The notes below the pieces were generated by a model that did not search any database, was not told the origin of the DNA, and saw only the letters and a program-made list of their open reading frames with translations. Shown piece by piece: positions 7,718-15,605 of a DNA stretch of 42,560 nucleotides. A program made the translations under genes and the position numbers. Each line of letters starts with the position of its first letter. Within the stretch, counting starts at the first letter, position 1. The stretch comes from Bacillota bacterium (lineage in GTDB: Bacteria > Bacillota > Clostridia > Oscillospirales > Ruminococcaceae): NCBI GenBank assembly GCA_023458875.1, contig JAEWXO010000094.1:1-42560 (forward strand). The letters run 5' to 3'.

Positions 7718-7751
7718 AGAAGAAAAGCTGTTCTTAGGTTCAGGGAACAGC
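7718..7751 (-). terminator. Intrinsic terminator of the SpoIIP gene
   Basis: On the minus strand GCTGTTC pairs with GAACAGC, followed by TTTTCTTCTT. It begins 9 bases after the stop codon at 7760. Confidence 0.75.
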
Positions 7752-7759
7752 CGGAATAA

Positions 7760-8869
7760 TTATCCGGTCAGTCCCTGCAAAGCCTTTCCGATGGAGTTCC
7801 CTATCAATTCTCCGGAATATTTAACCTGATCTATTGAATTTCCGTGACTTCCTATCTCTATGAGCAGACTTCCGGTCGTCAGATCCTGATTATAATTTCT
7901 ATAGTCAAACAATATTGGCCTTGTAAGTCCCGGATTGTCTTTTTCTATCTGTTGCTGAAACAGACACGCAAGCCTGAAATTTTTTAAATAATCAGGCATA
8001 TTCATTGTACCATCATCGCAGCCGGATATAATCATTATCTGAGCTGCTTTCTTATTTTCTATTTCTATTACAGGTGCTATCAGATCGCCGTCTGACGCAA
8101 TAGCATCACGGTGAATGTCAAGTACAACTTTTATATCCGGATTTTTCTGAAGGATAGCCTTTACAGTTTCAGCACTTCTGTCATATGAACCGTTATATGA
8201 AGGATAATCATGAATCGTGCTGTCATGAATTACGGATATCCCATGTTTTTCAATCTGCTGTCTGATCTCCTCGCCAACAGCTACGACATTCATGCTTTCA
8301 TCAGACGATCTGTATGAAAACGATGCATCATAATATTCCCTTTCAAAAGGCTCAAAGCTCTCTGTGGTATGTGTATGCATAATAAGAACCTGCGGCTGAC
8401 TGTTATTTAACGTTATTGAAAATTCCGGCTTCATGCGGCTCTGTGCCAGCAGTACATTCATTGATTCATCAGTACAGTTCCGTACTTGTCCGAAATCGTC
8501 CAGGTCAAAAAACTGCTTGCCCGAACATTTCCCGTAGGTCTGAGGAATCACATTGCCGGACTTTACATCGGTAATTTCAGGATACGGAATAGGTCCCTTA
8601 TCATTGCTTAAGCTTATACTTTTAGTAACGGTTTCTTCATTCCAGCCAAAACCGAATGAAATCATATTTGTACTGTAATCTGTAATTTTTTCCGTCTCTG
8701 ATTCACTGCCTCCTACAGTAATTTCAGAAAGCATTCCTGCAACCGATTCAATACCAGTAAGTCCCCTTATTACTCCTGAAGCCACAACAGGAGAAAGCAG
8801 TATCCCAAATACAGTAAGGCCTATAAATTTCATTTTTGATTCTTTTCTGCGTCTTCTCAATAAACTCAC
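7760..8869 (-). CDS. spoIIP: Stage II sporulation protein P (cell-wall amidase/endopeptidase)
   Basis: 369 aa. SpoIIP works with SpoIID and SpoIIM to degrade septal peptidoglycan during forespore engulfment. A single N-terminal membrane segment (about 15-37) follows an Arg-rich start. The catalytic domain from about 160 keeps the zinc-amidase motifs: MHTHTTESFEPF with HTHTTE at 165-170, a mid DIHRDAI and the late IEIGSHGNS. The start is uncertain. The first codon is GTG and has the potential ribosome site GAGAGG only a few bases away; a TTG three codons further in has GAGGTG at better spacing. It is transcribed alone, divergent from the deacetylase gene, with its own terminator. Its presence indicates an endospore-forming lineage. 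Confidence 0.93.
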   Translation of the reverse strand: MSLLRRRRKESKMKFIGLTVFGILLSPVVASGVIRGLTGIESVAGMLSEITVGGSESETEKITDYSTNMISFGFGWNEETVTKSISLSNDKGPIPYPEITDVKSGNVIPQTYGKCSGKQFFDLDDFGQVRNCTDESMNVLLAQSRMKPEFSITLNNSQPQVLIMHTHTTESFEPFEREYYDASFSYRSSDESMNVVAVGEEIRQQIEKHGISVIHDSTIHDYPSYNGSYDRSAETVKAILQKNPDIKVVLDIHRDAIASDGDLIAPVIEIENKKAAQIMIISGCDDGTMNMPDYLKNFRLACLFQQQIEKDNPGLTRPILFDYRNYNQDLTTGSLLIEIGSHGNSIDQVKYSGELIGNSIGKALQGLTG

Positions 8870-8890
8870 CTCTCAGCTGCATAAATATCT

Positions 8891-8919
8891 ATAATAAATT
8901 TTATTCCTGATCACTTCAA
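8891..8919 (-). promoter_or_regulatory. Candidate promoter of spoIIP
   Basis: Minus strand: TTGAAG (8914-8919), 17-base spacer, TATTAT (8891-8896). This is a vegetative-type arrangement; a sporulation sigma site cannot be excluded. Confidence 0.45.
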
Positions 8920-8981
8920 AATATTACATCCGGAATATTTTTCACCTATATATCATACTTCTGTAATGAGGTGAAAATCAG

Positions 8982-9851
8982 ATGTATAAATGCATAAAAG
9001 TCAAAACTACCGGAAAAATATTTTCAGTATTTTTTTTACTGTTTTTTATTTCATACTTATTTACTACGGTGACCGGTGCTGAAGACAGCAAAGAAAATGA
9101 AGGAATTTTTCTTCCGGTAATAATGTACCACGCAGTTTCTACAGATATCTCCGGTTATGCTGACTATATAATAACACCGGATACGCTGGAGTCCGATATG
9201 AAATATTTAAAAGATAACGGATATACGGCAATACTGACTGAAGATCTTATAAATTATATTGATAACAATGTATCTCTTCCTAAAAAACCAATAATGATTA
9301 CATTTGATGACGGATTCTACAACAATCTTTACTATGCTCTTCCCATTCTTCAAAAATACGATATGAAGGCTGTAATATCCGTAGTCGGCATATTTTCCGA
9401 AACACTTGCACCAAATGGCCCCGGAATTCCGTCATATTCTTATCTTACATGGGATAATATAAACACTCTGGCGGACAGCGGAATAATAGAAATCGGAAAT
9501 CATACTTATGAATTTCACTCATGCAAAAACAGAAAAGGATGTGTACGACTTGCAGGAGAAAGTGAAGAAGAGTATCAGCGGACCCTTATGTCCGATCTTA
9601 ACAAGCTTCAGGAGCTCCTTCGGATAAACTGCGGTATTGTTCCGATATCATTTGCCTACCCGTATGGCAGCATATGCCGCGAAAGCATTCCCGTTCTGAA
9701 GGTTATGGGCTTCAGATGTACATTTAACTGCTATGAAAAACCAAATTATATTACCAGAGACCCTGACTGTCTGTTTCCGCTTAACAGATATAACAGATCA
9801 AATTCAGTTTCGACAAATCAGTTTATGAAACAGGCACTGTCAGGAGAATAA
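8982..9851 (+). CDS. Polysaccharide deacetylase (NodB/CE4 family)
   Basis: 289 aa. An N-terminal membrane segment or signal peptide (about 12-32) puts the enzyme outside the cytoplasmic membrane. The CE4 motifs are complete: IMYHAVS near 47, metal motif TFDDG at 107-111, the second motif HTYEFH (H-T-x3-H) near 175, and FAYPYG near 225. It should remove N-acetyl groups from peptidoglycan or another amino-sugar polymer. It diverges from spoIIP, and a CATACT sequence upstream (near 8957) could be a sporulation-type -10, which would fit a cortex or spore-wall role; that is speculative. The ribosome site GAGGTGA is well placed. The next gene starts 14 bases after its stop, so the two are probably co-transcribed. 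Confidence 0.88.
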   Translation: MYKCIKVKTTGKIFSVFFLLFFISYLFTTVTGAEDSKENEGIFLPVIMYHAVSTDISGYADYIITPDTLESDMKYLKDNGYTAILTEDLINYIDNNVSLPKKPIMITFDDGFYNNLYYALPILQKYDMKAVISVVGIFSETLAPNGPGIPSYSYLTWDNINTLADSGIIEIGNHTYEFHSCKNRKGCVRLAGESEEEYQRTLMSDLNKLQELLRINCGIVPISFAYPYGSICRESIPVLKVMGFRCTFNCYEKPNYITRDPDCLFPLNRYNRSNSVSTNQFMKQALSGE

Positions 9852-9865
9852 AAGGATTTGTAAAT

Positions 9866-10255
9866 ATGATTAAAAAAATTGCTGTTATTGTTCTGCCATT
9901 TGCTGCGGTTACAGTTTCATTGTTAGTTATGAAGCTATACTTATCGTTTATTTCTGTTGTTCCTATTATATGCTTATTTAATGTGTTTACGGGATATTAC
10001 TGTCCAGGATGCGGCGGTTCCCGCTGTGTGCGTGCAATACTCAGCGGAAATTTACTTCAGGCATTTATAAATAATCCGGCAGTCATTCTTGCAATAATAT
10101 TTTTTGCACTAATCTATCTTCAGCTTGTACTTAAGACTTTTTTTAAGTATAAAAAAATAATCCCCGACAGCAAGATATTTTACATAGTCTTGTCGGGGAT
10201 TTTGGTGCTGTATTATATTTTAAGAAATTTTATTCCGTTTCTGTATCCAAAATAG
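9866..10255 (+). CDS. DUF2752 small membrane protein
   Basis: 129 aa with three or four hydrophobic segments (about 4-26, 31-44, 68-88, 101-121). The family signature CPGCGGSRCVRAILSGN is complete near residues 50-66: two Cys and a GG-S/T-R motif at a membrane turn. Function is not established for the family. AGGA lies 9 bases before the ATG. It follows the deacetylase by 14 bases. Its last 100 bases contain a strong inverted repeat that serves as a terminator for the convergent minus-strand gene. Confidence 0.8.
   Translation: MIKKIAVIVLPFAAVTVSLLVMKLYLSFISVVPIICLFNVFTGYYCPGCGGSRCVRAILSGNLLQAFINNPAVILAIIFFALIYLQLVLKTFFKYKKIIPDSKIFYIVLSGILVLYYILRNFIPFLYPK
10151..10201 (-). terminator. Intrinsic terminator located inside the DUF2752 coding sequence
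   Basis: Arms AATCCCCGACA (10159-10169) and TGTCGGGGATT (10191-10201) are perfectly complementary over 11 bp. On the minus strand they are followed by ATTATTTTTTT. It lies about 57 bases after the DUF4190 stop and would end the minus-strand transcript that includes metA. Confidence 0.75.
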
Positions 10256-10257
10256 TT

Positions 10258-10731
10258 TTATCGATTTGTTTTTGACGATAAATTCGCATCAGAAGAGCTG
10301 TCGGTTTCTCCCTTGCTTGCCTTATAGCTCTCGACAAACTTGTCCATCATGTCATTTGCAATATCTTCTGAAATACTTCCATCCTTCTTCATTCTTTCAA
10401 TCAACGGAGGCATTTCTCCTGATTCTTCATATTCTTCTACGTATTCCTCAGCATTTTTTGCAAAATCAACTATATCATCCTTATATGGTAGTATTCTTGC
10501 TGCTGTAAAGATGGAAATAGCCATACAGAGTATTGATAAAATCAAGCCGATTATAGCTGCTGGTTTTGCTCCCCGATGCTTTACAAGAGCAATAACCGCA
10601 AGGATTATTCCTACAATTGCAAACGGAAATCCGACACAGCAGCATAAAACTGACAGTATTCCTAATATCAATGCTGCTATTGATATGCCATTTGATTTTG
10701 GCTTTACGTCTTCCATAAATTCCTGTTCCAT
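10258..10731 (-). CDS. DUF4190-like two-helix membrane protein
   Basis: 157 aa. Two hydrophobic segments (about 16-50, with a CCC patch, and 57-81) are linked by a short basic turn KHRGAKPAA, the layout of DUF4190 proteins. The soluble tail is acidic (EEYVEEYEESGEMP), then Ser-rich. AAAAAGGAGAG precedes the ATG. It starts 21 bases after the metA stop and is likely co-transcribed with it. It ends two bases from the end of the convergent DUF2752 gene. Function unknown. Confidence 0.7.
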   Translation of the reverse strand: MEQEFMEDVKPKSNGISIAALILGILSVLCCCVGFPFAIVGIILAVIALVKHRGAKPAAIIGLILSILCMAISIFTAARILPYKDDIVDFAKNAEEYVEEYEESGEMPPLIERMKKDGSISEDIANDMMDKFVESYKASKGETDSSSDANLSSKTNR

Positions 10732-10752
10732 TATTATGACTCTCCTTTTTGA

Positions 10753-11682
10753 TTAAAATTCACATTCATTTATTTTTTCTATATCATACGGCGTGCGTTG
10801 ATATACACAGTAATTAAGCCAGTTTGAAAACATAAGATTTGCATGTCCGCGCCATTTACATACAGGCTGTTTTGCAGGATCATCATCAGGAAAGTAATTT
10901 TTCGGAACATCAATGTCTATTCCTTTATCCTTATCCCTGAAATATTCCTCTGCAAGTGTGTTTCTATCATACTCGCTGTGTCCCATGATAAAATACTGAC
11001 GTTTATTCTTGTTTGAAACAATATAAACTCCGACTTCGTCAGATTCACTTGTAATCCTGAGCTCAGGCACCTTTTCGATATCTTCGCGCCTGATTTCAGT
11101 GTTTCTTGAATGAGGAACAAGAAATCCGTCATCAAACCCCTTTAAAAGCTGCGTTTGACTTCTTAAAACCTTATGAGAAAATACACCGAATATTTTCTTT
11201 TCAAGCTGATGCTTCGGAACACCAAAATGATAGTAAAGACCGGCCATTGCACCCCAGCAGATATGCAGTGTTGAATAAACATTTGTTTTTGTCCATTCCA
11301 TTATCTCGCATACTTCATTCCAGTAGTCGACATCTTCAAATTCAATATGTTCAACCGGTGCACCCGTAATAATAAATCCGTCATATTTATTGTTCTTTAC
11401 TTCATTGAATGTTCTGTAAAACGCATTCAGATGACTGACTGAAGTGTTTTTAGAAATATGTGACTCAACATACAGAAAATCAACATCCACCTGTAACGGC
11501 GTGTTGCTGAGCAACCTGAGAAACTGTGTTTCTGTTTCAATTTTTTTAGGCATCAGATTAAGTACTGCTATTTTGAGCTCCCTTATATCCTGATGTTTCG
11601 CCACATCATCAGTCATAACAAATATGTTTTCATCCACTAAAGTTTTATATGCAGGAAGATCCTGCTGTATTTTTATTGGCAA
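10753..11682 (-). CDS. metA: Homoserine O-acetyltransferase (MetA family)
   Basis: 309 aa starting at TTG 11682, which has GGGGGGA about 6 bases upstream. The frame continues upstream to an ATG at 11751, but the extra 23 residues match nothing in the family. From the TTG the numbering falls exactly on the family's catalytic residues: Cys142 (HICWGAMAG), His235 and Glu237 (GHSEYD). Residue 111 is Glu (TGAPVEHIEFEDVDYW); in this family Glu111 goes with acetyl-CoA use and Gly111 with succinyl-CoA use, so O-acetylhomoserine is the expected product, the first committed step of methionine synthesis. It lies after the carboxyltransferase genes with a GC-rich hairpin between, and before the DUF4190 gene. 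Confidence 0.93.
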   Translation of the reverse strand: MPIKIQQDLPAYKTLVDENIFVMTDDVAKHQDIRELKIAVLNLMPKKIETETQFLRLLSNTPLQVDVDFLYVESHISKNTSVSHLNAFYRTFNEVKNNKYDGFIITGAPVEHIEFEDVDYWNEVCEIMEWTKTNVYSTLHICWGAMAGLYYHFGVPKHQLEKKIFGVFSHKVLRSQTQLLKGFDDGFLVPHSRNTEIRREDIEKVPELRITSESDEVGVYIVSNKNKRQYFIMGHSEYDRNTLAEEYFRDKDKGIDIDVPKNYFPDDDPAKQPVCKWRGHANLMFSNWLNYCVYQRTPYDIEKINECEF

Positions 11683-11769
11683 ATAAGATCCCCCCATACA
11701 TCCTGAAACAGGGAAAGTGGTTATATTCACCTGTTTTAAGATAAAAAACATTTATTCACTACGAACAGG

Positions 11770-11802
11770 ATGTCCCCCGTCTTTATAGGCGGCGGGGGAC
11801 AT
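11770..11802 (-). promoter_or_regulatory. GC-rich hairpin in the metA leader
   Basis: ATGTCCCCCG pairs with CGGGGGACAT. On the minus strand no U tract follows, so it is not a standard terminator. Its TCCCCC arm could also pair with the metA ribosome site GGGGGGA (around 11689-11694), which would allow translational control; that is inference. No SAM-I (S-box) consensus is present. Confidence 0.5.
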
Positions 11803-11841
11803 TCTTAAGTTCAGTCTGGTATAATCTGCGGTTTAACGTAA

Positions 11842-13242
11842 TCAAACCGGATGGATTTGTTTTTCAGCATCGCCGTGAACTCCGTCAACTCCGTATTTTT
11901 TATTACGGCGTTTTTCAAAGAACTTAACTGCAACCTGTCCGAACTGAGCATAACTGAGAACATCCTCTTCCTGTTCAATCCACTCTGCACATTCTTTACG
12001 TATTGTGTCAAGCTCCGGCTTAAGAAGGTCAGCCGGACGACAGTCTATCGGCTCTTCGTCACCGATTATTTTATTTCTGAATTCAGGATCTACAGGAACA
12101 GGTGTTTTACCGTATTCACCTCTTACAATTCCCTTGAACTCTTTGGTTACGGTCTTGTATCTTTCTCCTGTTATAATATTGAATGCAGCCTGTGTACCTA
12201 CAATCTGTGATGTAGGTGTAACCAGAGGAGGGAAACCTGAGTCTTTTCTTACTCTCGGAACTTCTCTTAGAACCTCTGTAAGCTGATCCTCTTTTCCTGC
12301 CTGTTTAAGCTGAGAAAGAAGATTTGAAAGCATTCCACCCGGAACCTGATAAATAAGAGCATTTGCATCAACTGCAAGCATCTTTGGATCAAGGAGACCG
12401 CTGTCAATATATTTTTTACGGAGCTTCATGAAATAATCTCTTATTTCTGCAAGAAGTACAAGGTCAAGTCCTGTATCATATTCGGTTCCCTGGAACGCAG
12501 CTACAATTGACTCAGTCGGTGCATGTGATGTTCCAAGTGCAAGTGGTGACATTGCTGTGTCAACAACGTCTACACCTGCTTCTACTCCCTTCATAATACA
12601 CATTGAAGCAAGACCTGATGTGTAATGAGTATGAAGCTGAACAGGAATTTTCACAGTGTCCTTAAGTGCTTTTACAAGCTTGCTTGTTTCATATGGTGTA
12701 AGCAGTGCAGCCATGTCCTTTATACAGATAGAATCGGCTCCCGCAGACTCTATTTCCTTTGCATAATTTACATAGTAATCTGTTGTAAATACTTCACCAA
12801 GCGTATATGAAATTGCAACCTGTGTATGTGCGCCTTCTTTTCTTGCCGCTTTTATCGCTGTGTCAAGATTTCTTATATCATTGAGCGCATCAAAAATTCT
12901 GATAATATCTATACCGTTAGATACTGATTTCTGTACAAAATATTCGACAACATCATCTGCATAATGACGATATCCAAGCATATTCTGTCCTCTGAAAAGC
13001 ATCTGAAGCTTTGAATTCGGTAATTTTTTTCTGAGCGTACGCAGTCTTTCCCATGGATCTTCATCAAGAAAACGAAGACATGAATCAAATGTCGCACCGC
13101 CCCAGCATTCTATTGAATGATAGCCGACTTTATCCATTTTTTCAAGAATAGGAAGCATATCCTCAATCGGCATACGGGTGGCAATTAATGACTGATGAGC
13201 ATCACGAAGTACAGTTTCTGTAATTCCGATTTTTTTTGACAT
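11842..13242 (-). CDS. OadA-like biotin-dependent carboxyltransferase subunit (5S type)
   Basis: 466 aa. HMGL-like TIM barrel with ETVLRDAHQSLIATRM at 8-23 (metal and substrate loop), ECWGGATFD near 46, DALNDIRN, the metal-site CIKDMAALL (carboxylated Lys region) and LHTHYTSGLA. The conserved PYC_OADA region extends to about 445. The protein stops before a biotin-carrier domain, which is a separate gene 35 bases upstream, as in the 5S subunit of transcarboxylase or split OadA. It transfers CO2 between carboxybiotin and pyruvate/oxaloacetate. AAAGGCGG is about 8 bases before the ATG. No membrane decarboxylase beta subunit lies in the window, so whether the complex pumps sodium or transfers carboxyl groups is open. 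Confidence 0.9.
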   Translation of the reverse strand: MSKKIGITETVLRDAHQSLIATRMPIEDMLPILEKMDKVGYHSIECWGGATFDSCLRFLDEDPWERLRTLRKKLPNSKLQMLFRGQNMLGYRHYADDVVEYFVQKSVSNGIDIIRIFDALNDIRNLDTAIKAARKEGAHTQVAISYTLGEVFTTDYYVNYAKEIESAGADSICIKDMAALLTPYETSKLVKALKDTVKIPVQLHTHYTSGLASMCIMKGVEAGVDVVDTAMSPLALGTSHAPTESIVAAFQGTEYDTGLDLVLLAEIRDYFMKLRKKYIDSGLLDPKMLAVDANALIYQVPGGMLSNLLSQLKQAGKEDQLTEVLREVPRVRKDSGFPPLVTPTSQIVGTQAAFNIITGERYKTVTKEFKGIVRGEYGKTPVPVDPEFRNKIIGDEEPIDCRPADLLKPELDTIRKECAEWIEQEEDVLSYAQFGQVAVKFFEKRRNKKYGVDGVHGDAEKQIHPV

Positions 13243-13277
13243 ATACGTTTAACCGCCTTTCGTATTATTGGTTCATA

Positions 13278-13634
13278 TTACTGGATTGTTGCAAGAACAT
13301 CCGAAGCATTTACTGTATCGCCTTTTTGAACAAGAATACTTGATATTTTGCCGTCACATAAAGCAACGATATCATTTTCCATCTTCATAGCTTCAAGAAC
13401 CACTATAGGCTGGCCCTTTGAAACAGTGTCGCCTACACTTACCTTAACGTCAAGTATCGTTCCAGGCATTGGTGCTGAAACCTTTGTTCCCTCACCGACT
13501 GATGCAGGTGCTGCCGGCGCTGCTTTCTGTACAGCTACAGGTGCTGCTGCCTGAACAGTCGCTGAACCGTCTGTAATCTCTTCTACTGCAACATCATATG
13601 CTTTTCCATTTACTGTAACGCTGAATCTTTTCAT
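13278..13634 (-). CDS. Biotin carboxyl carrier protein (1.3S type)
   Basis: 118 aa from ATG 13634, which has TTGGAG 7 bases upstream; the frame's earlier TTG at 13646 is part of that ribosome site. Residues 1-22 are a short beta segment (RFSVTVNGKAYDV), 25-48 an Ala/Pro-rich flexible linker, and 50-118 the biotinyl domain with EAMKMEND; Lys84 is the biotinylated residue. It carries CO2 between the two carboxyltransferase subunits encoded on either side. Cytosolic. Confidence 0.93.
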   Translation of the reverse strand: MKRFSVTVNGKAYDVAVEEITDGSATVQAAAPVAVQKAAPAAPASVGEGTKVSAPMPGTILDVKVSVGDTVSKGQPIVVLEAMKMENDIVALCDGKISSILVQKGDTVNASDVLATIQ

Positions 13635-13743
13635 AAATAACTCCAATTCCCCGCAGATATTAACTTAATTATTACTAAGGAAATTATCACGAAGAATTAT
13701 TTCTCTGCGGAAAAATAATTCTGAATCAATGATTCAAATATTA

Positions 13744-15108
13744 TTAAAACGGAAGATTATTATGTTTTTTAGGGAGCTTTGATACTCTCTTTCCTGATAA
13801 AACCTCAAGAGCCTCTATAAGCTTTGACTTTGTCTGTTCCTTAGGTATTATCTCATCCAATCCGTTTTTATAAGCTGCAGCCTCTGCTGTTGCATATGTT
13901 GCAATATACTCATCTGCCAGCTCTTTTCTCTTCTGTGCTGCATTTTCAACACCTACAAGCTTATGGTGCCACATGAATTCTACTGCTGTCAAAGGACTCA
14001 GCGGAGAAATAACCGCACTGTCCCATGCAAAAGTAAAATCTGCATTTGCATTTTTACTTGCAAGTGCAACGTATGCAGGTCCGAATGCATTTCCTGTTAT
14101 AAGTGTAATCTTTGGTGATGTAGCCTCAGCATATGACCCTGCAAGCATTGTCATATTTCTGATACTTCCTGCTGCCTCGGCATCGCTTGAAGAAACGAAT
14201 CCTTCAGTATCAACAATTGTGACAACAGGTATTCCGAATGAATCACATATTCTTATAAATCTTGCAAGCTTTGCACAGTCATCAGCGGTAAGTTTTTCAT
14301 CTGTCTTGTTTGTAGCTGCAATACCTGCTGTTCTGCCGCCTATAGTAGCAAGAGCTGTGTAAGAGGCTGATCCGAAGCCGGCTGAAAGCTCAGTTAATGA
14401 ATAAGCATCTGTTATCATTTTAATTATATCGTTTAAACTGCTGCCTGATAAAGTCTGGTTATCCTCATATTCATATTCAGGCAAAGGTGAGAGATTGTTT
14501 TCAGGTATAAGCCTTAATAATTCTGCAGCCGTTTCCATTGCAGACTTGTCGTCATCACATATTACAGAAGCTGTTCCTGATTTTGCTGCTGCAGCTGCAG
14601 TTCCTGCACCTGTTTTTTCACAGTCAAAAGGAGGAGAGACAAAAAATTCACTGTCCTTTGTCATTATAACAAAATCTGAAGAACAAGCCAGAATAGCTGC
14701 GCTTCCTGCGCATGTGCCTGCTATTATTGAAATCTGAGGTACAACTCCGGAAATTGCTGAAGATGCACTTATCATATCTCCATAGGCTGTCATTGAATCA
14801 ATAGTCCCGTCAATAAATGCTCCGTTTGAATCATGAATACCAACAACAGGTCTTCCTGTTTTAGCTGCAAGCGAATACAGCTTTGATATTTTCTGTGCAT
14901 GAACAGGACCTATGGCACCGTTATTAACTGTTTTATCCTGTGAGAATGCATAAACCAATGCACCGTTTACATAGCCATAAGCTGTTACAACACCTGAAAT
15001 GCTCTCTTTTTCCATGGATAAAGAGTTAAGCTCAGTATAAATGCCATCATCAAATAAATATGAAAGCCTTCTGTGAGCCGGACTGTCTAAGTTTTTATCA
15101 ATCTGCAT
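13744..15108 (-). CDS. Acyl-CoA carboxyltransferase subunit (MmdA/PccB/12S type), divergent
   Basis: 454 aa, shorter than the usual 510 or so. It has two crotonase-like halves. The N-half has VVGIHDSNGAFIDG where canonical PccB/MmdA has DSGGARIQEG, then GVVPQISIIAGTCAGSAAIL, which keeps the oxyanion glycines. The C-half has ITGNAFGPAYVALASKN and FAWDSAVISPLSP in place of the usual AYGGAY ... AWP..E motifs. Both halves are therefore recognisable but altered, so the acyl-CoA substrate is uncertain (methylmalonyl-CoA or malonyl-CoA are the family norms). AGGAAGG precedes the ATG. First gene of the three-gene operon, behind the promoter at 15181-15209. Confidence 0.82.
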   Translation of the reverse strand: MQIDKNLDSPAHRRLSYLFDDGIYTELNSLSMEKESISGVVTAYGYVNGALVYAFSQDKTVNNGAIGPVHAQKISKLYSLAAKTGRPVVGIHDSNGAFIDGTIDSMTAYGDMISASSAISGVVPQISIIAGTCAGSAAILACSSDFVIMTKDSEFFVSPPFDCEKTGAGTAAAAAKSGTASVICDDDKSAMETAAELLRLIPENNLSPLPEYEYEDNQTLSGSSLNDIIKMITDAYSLTELSAGFGSASYTALATIGGRTAGIAATNKTDEKLTADDCAKLARFIRICDSFGIPVVTIVDTEGFVSSSDAEAAGSIRNMTMLAGSYAEATSPKITLITGNAFGPAYVALASKNANADFTFAWDSAVISPLSPLTAVEFMWHHKLVGVENAAQKRKELADEYIATYATAEAAAYKNGLDEIIPKEQTKSKLIEALEVLSGKRVSKLPKKHNNLPF

Positions 15109-15140
15109 ATTAATTTCCTTCCTAACTTATTCAGGTTATA

Positions 15141-15168
15141 AATTTGCTATTTTGCTGATTTGCTAATT
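15141..15168. repeat. Three short direct repeats in the carboxyltransferase 5' leader
   Basis: TTTGCT occurs three times in 24 bases (AATTTGCTATTTTGCTGATTTGCT), in the leader between the -10 box and the ribosome site. Spacing of about 9 bases is close to one helical turn, so a protein site is conceivable; no known operator matches. Confidence 0.4.
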
Positions 15169-15180
15169 AAATATGAACTA

Positions 15181-15209
15181 ATAATAACATATTTTCATCG
15201 TTTTTGCAA
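15181..15209 (-). promoter_or_regulatory. Promoter of the carboxyltransferase operon
   Basis: Minus strand: TTGCAA (15204-15209), 17-base spacer, TATTAT (15181-15186), about 70 bases upstream of the 15108 start. It overlaps the end of the small gene at 15214, so its -35 abuts that stop codon. Confidence 0.6.
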
Positions 15210-15213
15210 TAGT

Positions 15214-15597
15214 TTATATGATTTCTTTGCATCTTTTGCATCCATTCATAAGTGAATCTATTGACTCTATAACTGTTTCATTTTCTTTTGTGTAGTGCAT
15301 TTTTGCAAAAAGATTTTCGCTGCCTGCACGGAGAATATATTTTCCGGTATCAATTCCTTTAAAGGATGCCTTGAATAATACCGATCTTAAAATACCATCG
15401 CAAAGCTCAGTATCATCTCCGTATTCGCAGTGATAAATATTGACACAATCCTCTTCATACGAAAAAACAGCAAATCCCGTCACCGTTTCAGCACTGCCGA
15501 ATGACTCAACAACCCTGAGTCTGCTTTTGTCTGCCGGCAGACCTTCAAGGATCGAATTATATTTTGAAATATCCTGTATTTCATGTATCTCCAACAT
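15214..15597 (-). CDS. Small protein, possibly GNAT-like
   Basis: 127 aa, not firmly recognised. The strand/helix pattern (VVESFGSAETVTGFAVFSYEEDCVNIYHCEYG, then a helix DGILRSVLFKASFKG, then a strand and a FAKMHYTKE segment) resembles a GNAT acetyltransferase core, but no clear acetyl-CoA loop (Q/RxxGxG/A) is seen. The tail has three Cys (GCKRCKE after CDG). TAGGAG, the ribosome site, lies inside the last codons of the preceding pseudouridine synthase gene, so translation is probably coupled to it. Confidence 0.6.
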   Translation of the reverse strand: MLEIHEIQDISKYNSILEGLPADKSRLRVVESFGSAETVTGFAVFSYEEDCVNIYHCEYGDDTELCDGILRSVLFKASFKGIDTGKYILRAGSENLFAKMHYTKENETVIESIDSLMNGCKRCKEII

Positions 15598-15605
15598 AAT
15601 AAATT

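Noticed and set aside
10266..10756. Plus-strand ORFs opposite the DUF4190-like gene
   Set aside because: Shadows; the minus-strand frame has a ribosome site, two membrane helices and operon context.
11683..11751. 23-residue N-terminal extension of MetA
   Set aside because: Family numbering fits exactly only from TTG 11682; the extension matches nothing in MetA proteins.
11683..11841. SAM riboswitch upstream of metA
   Set aside because: No S-box consensus (AGAGAGGTGGAGGGACTGG-like) is present. SAM-II features were also not found.
13973..14362. 129-codon plus-strand ORF opposite the carboxyltransferase gene
   Set aside because: Antisense shadow of a well-supported gene; Ala/Ser-rich hydrophobic translation without family resemblance.
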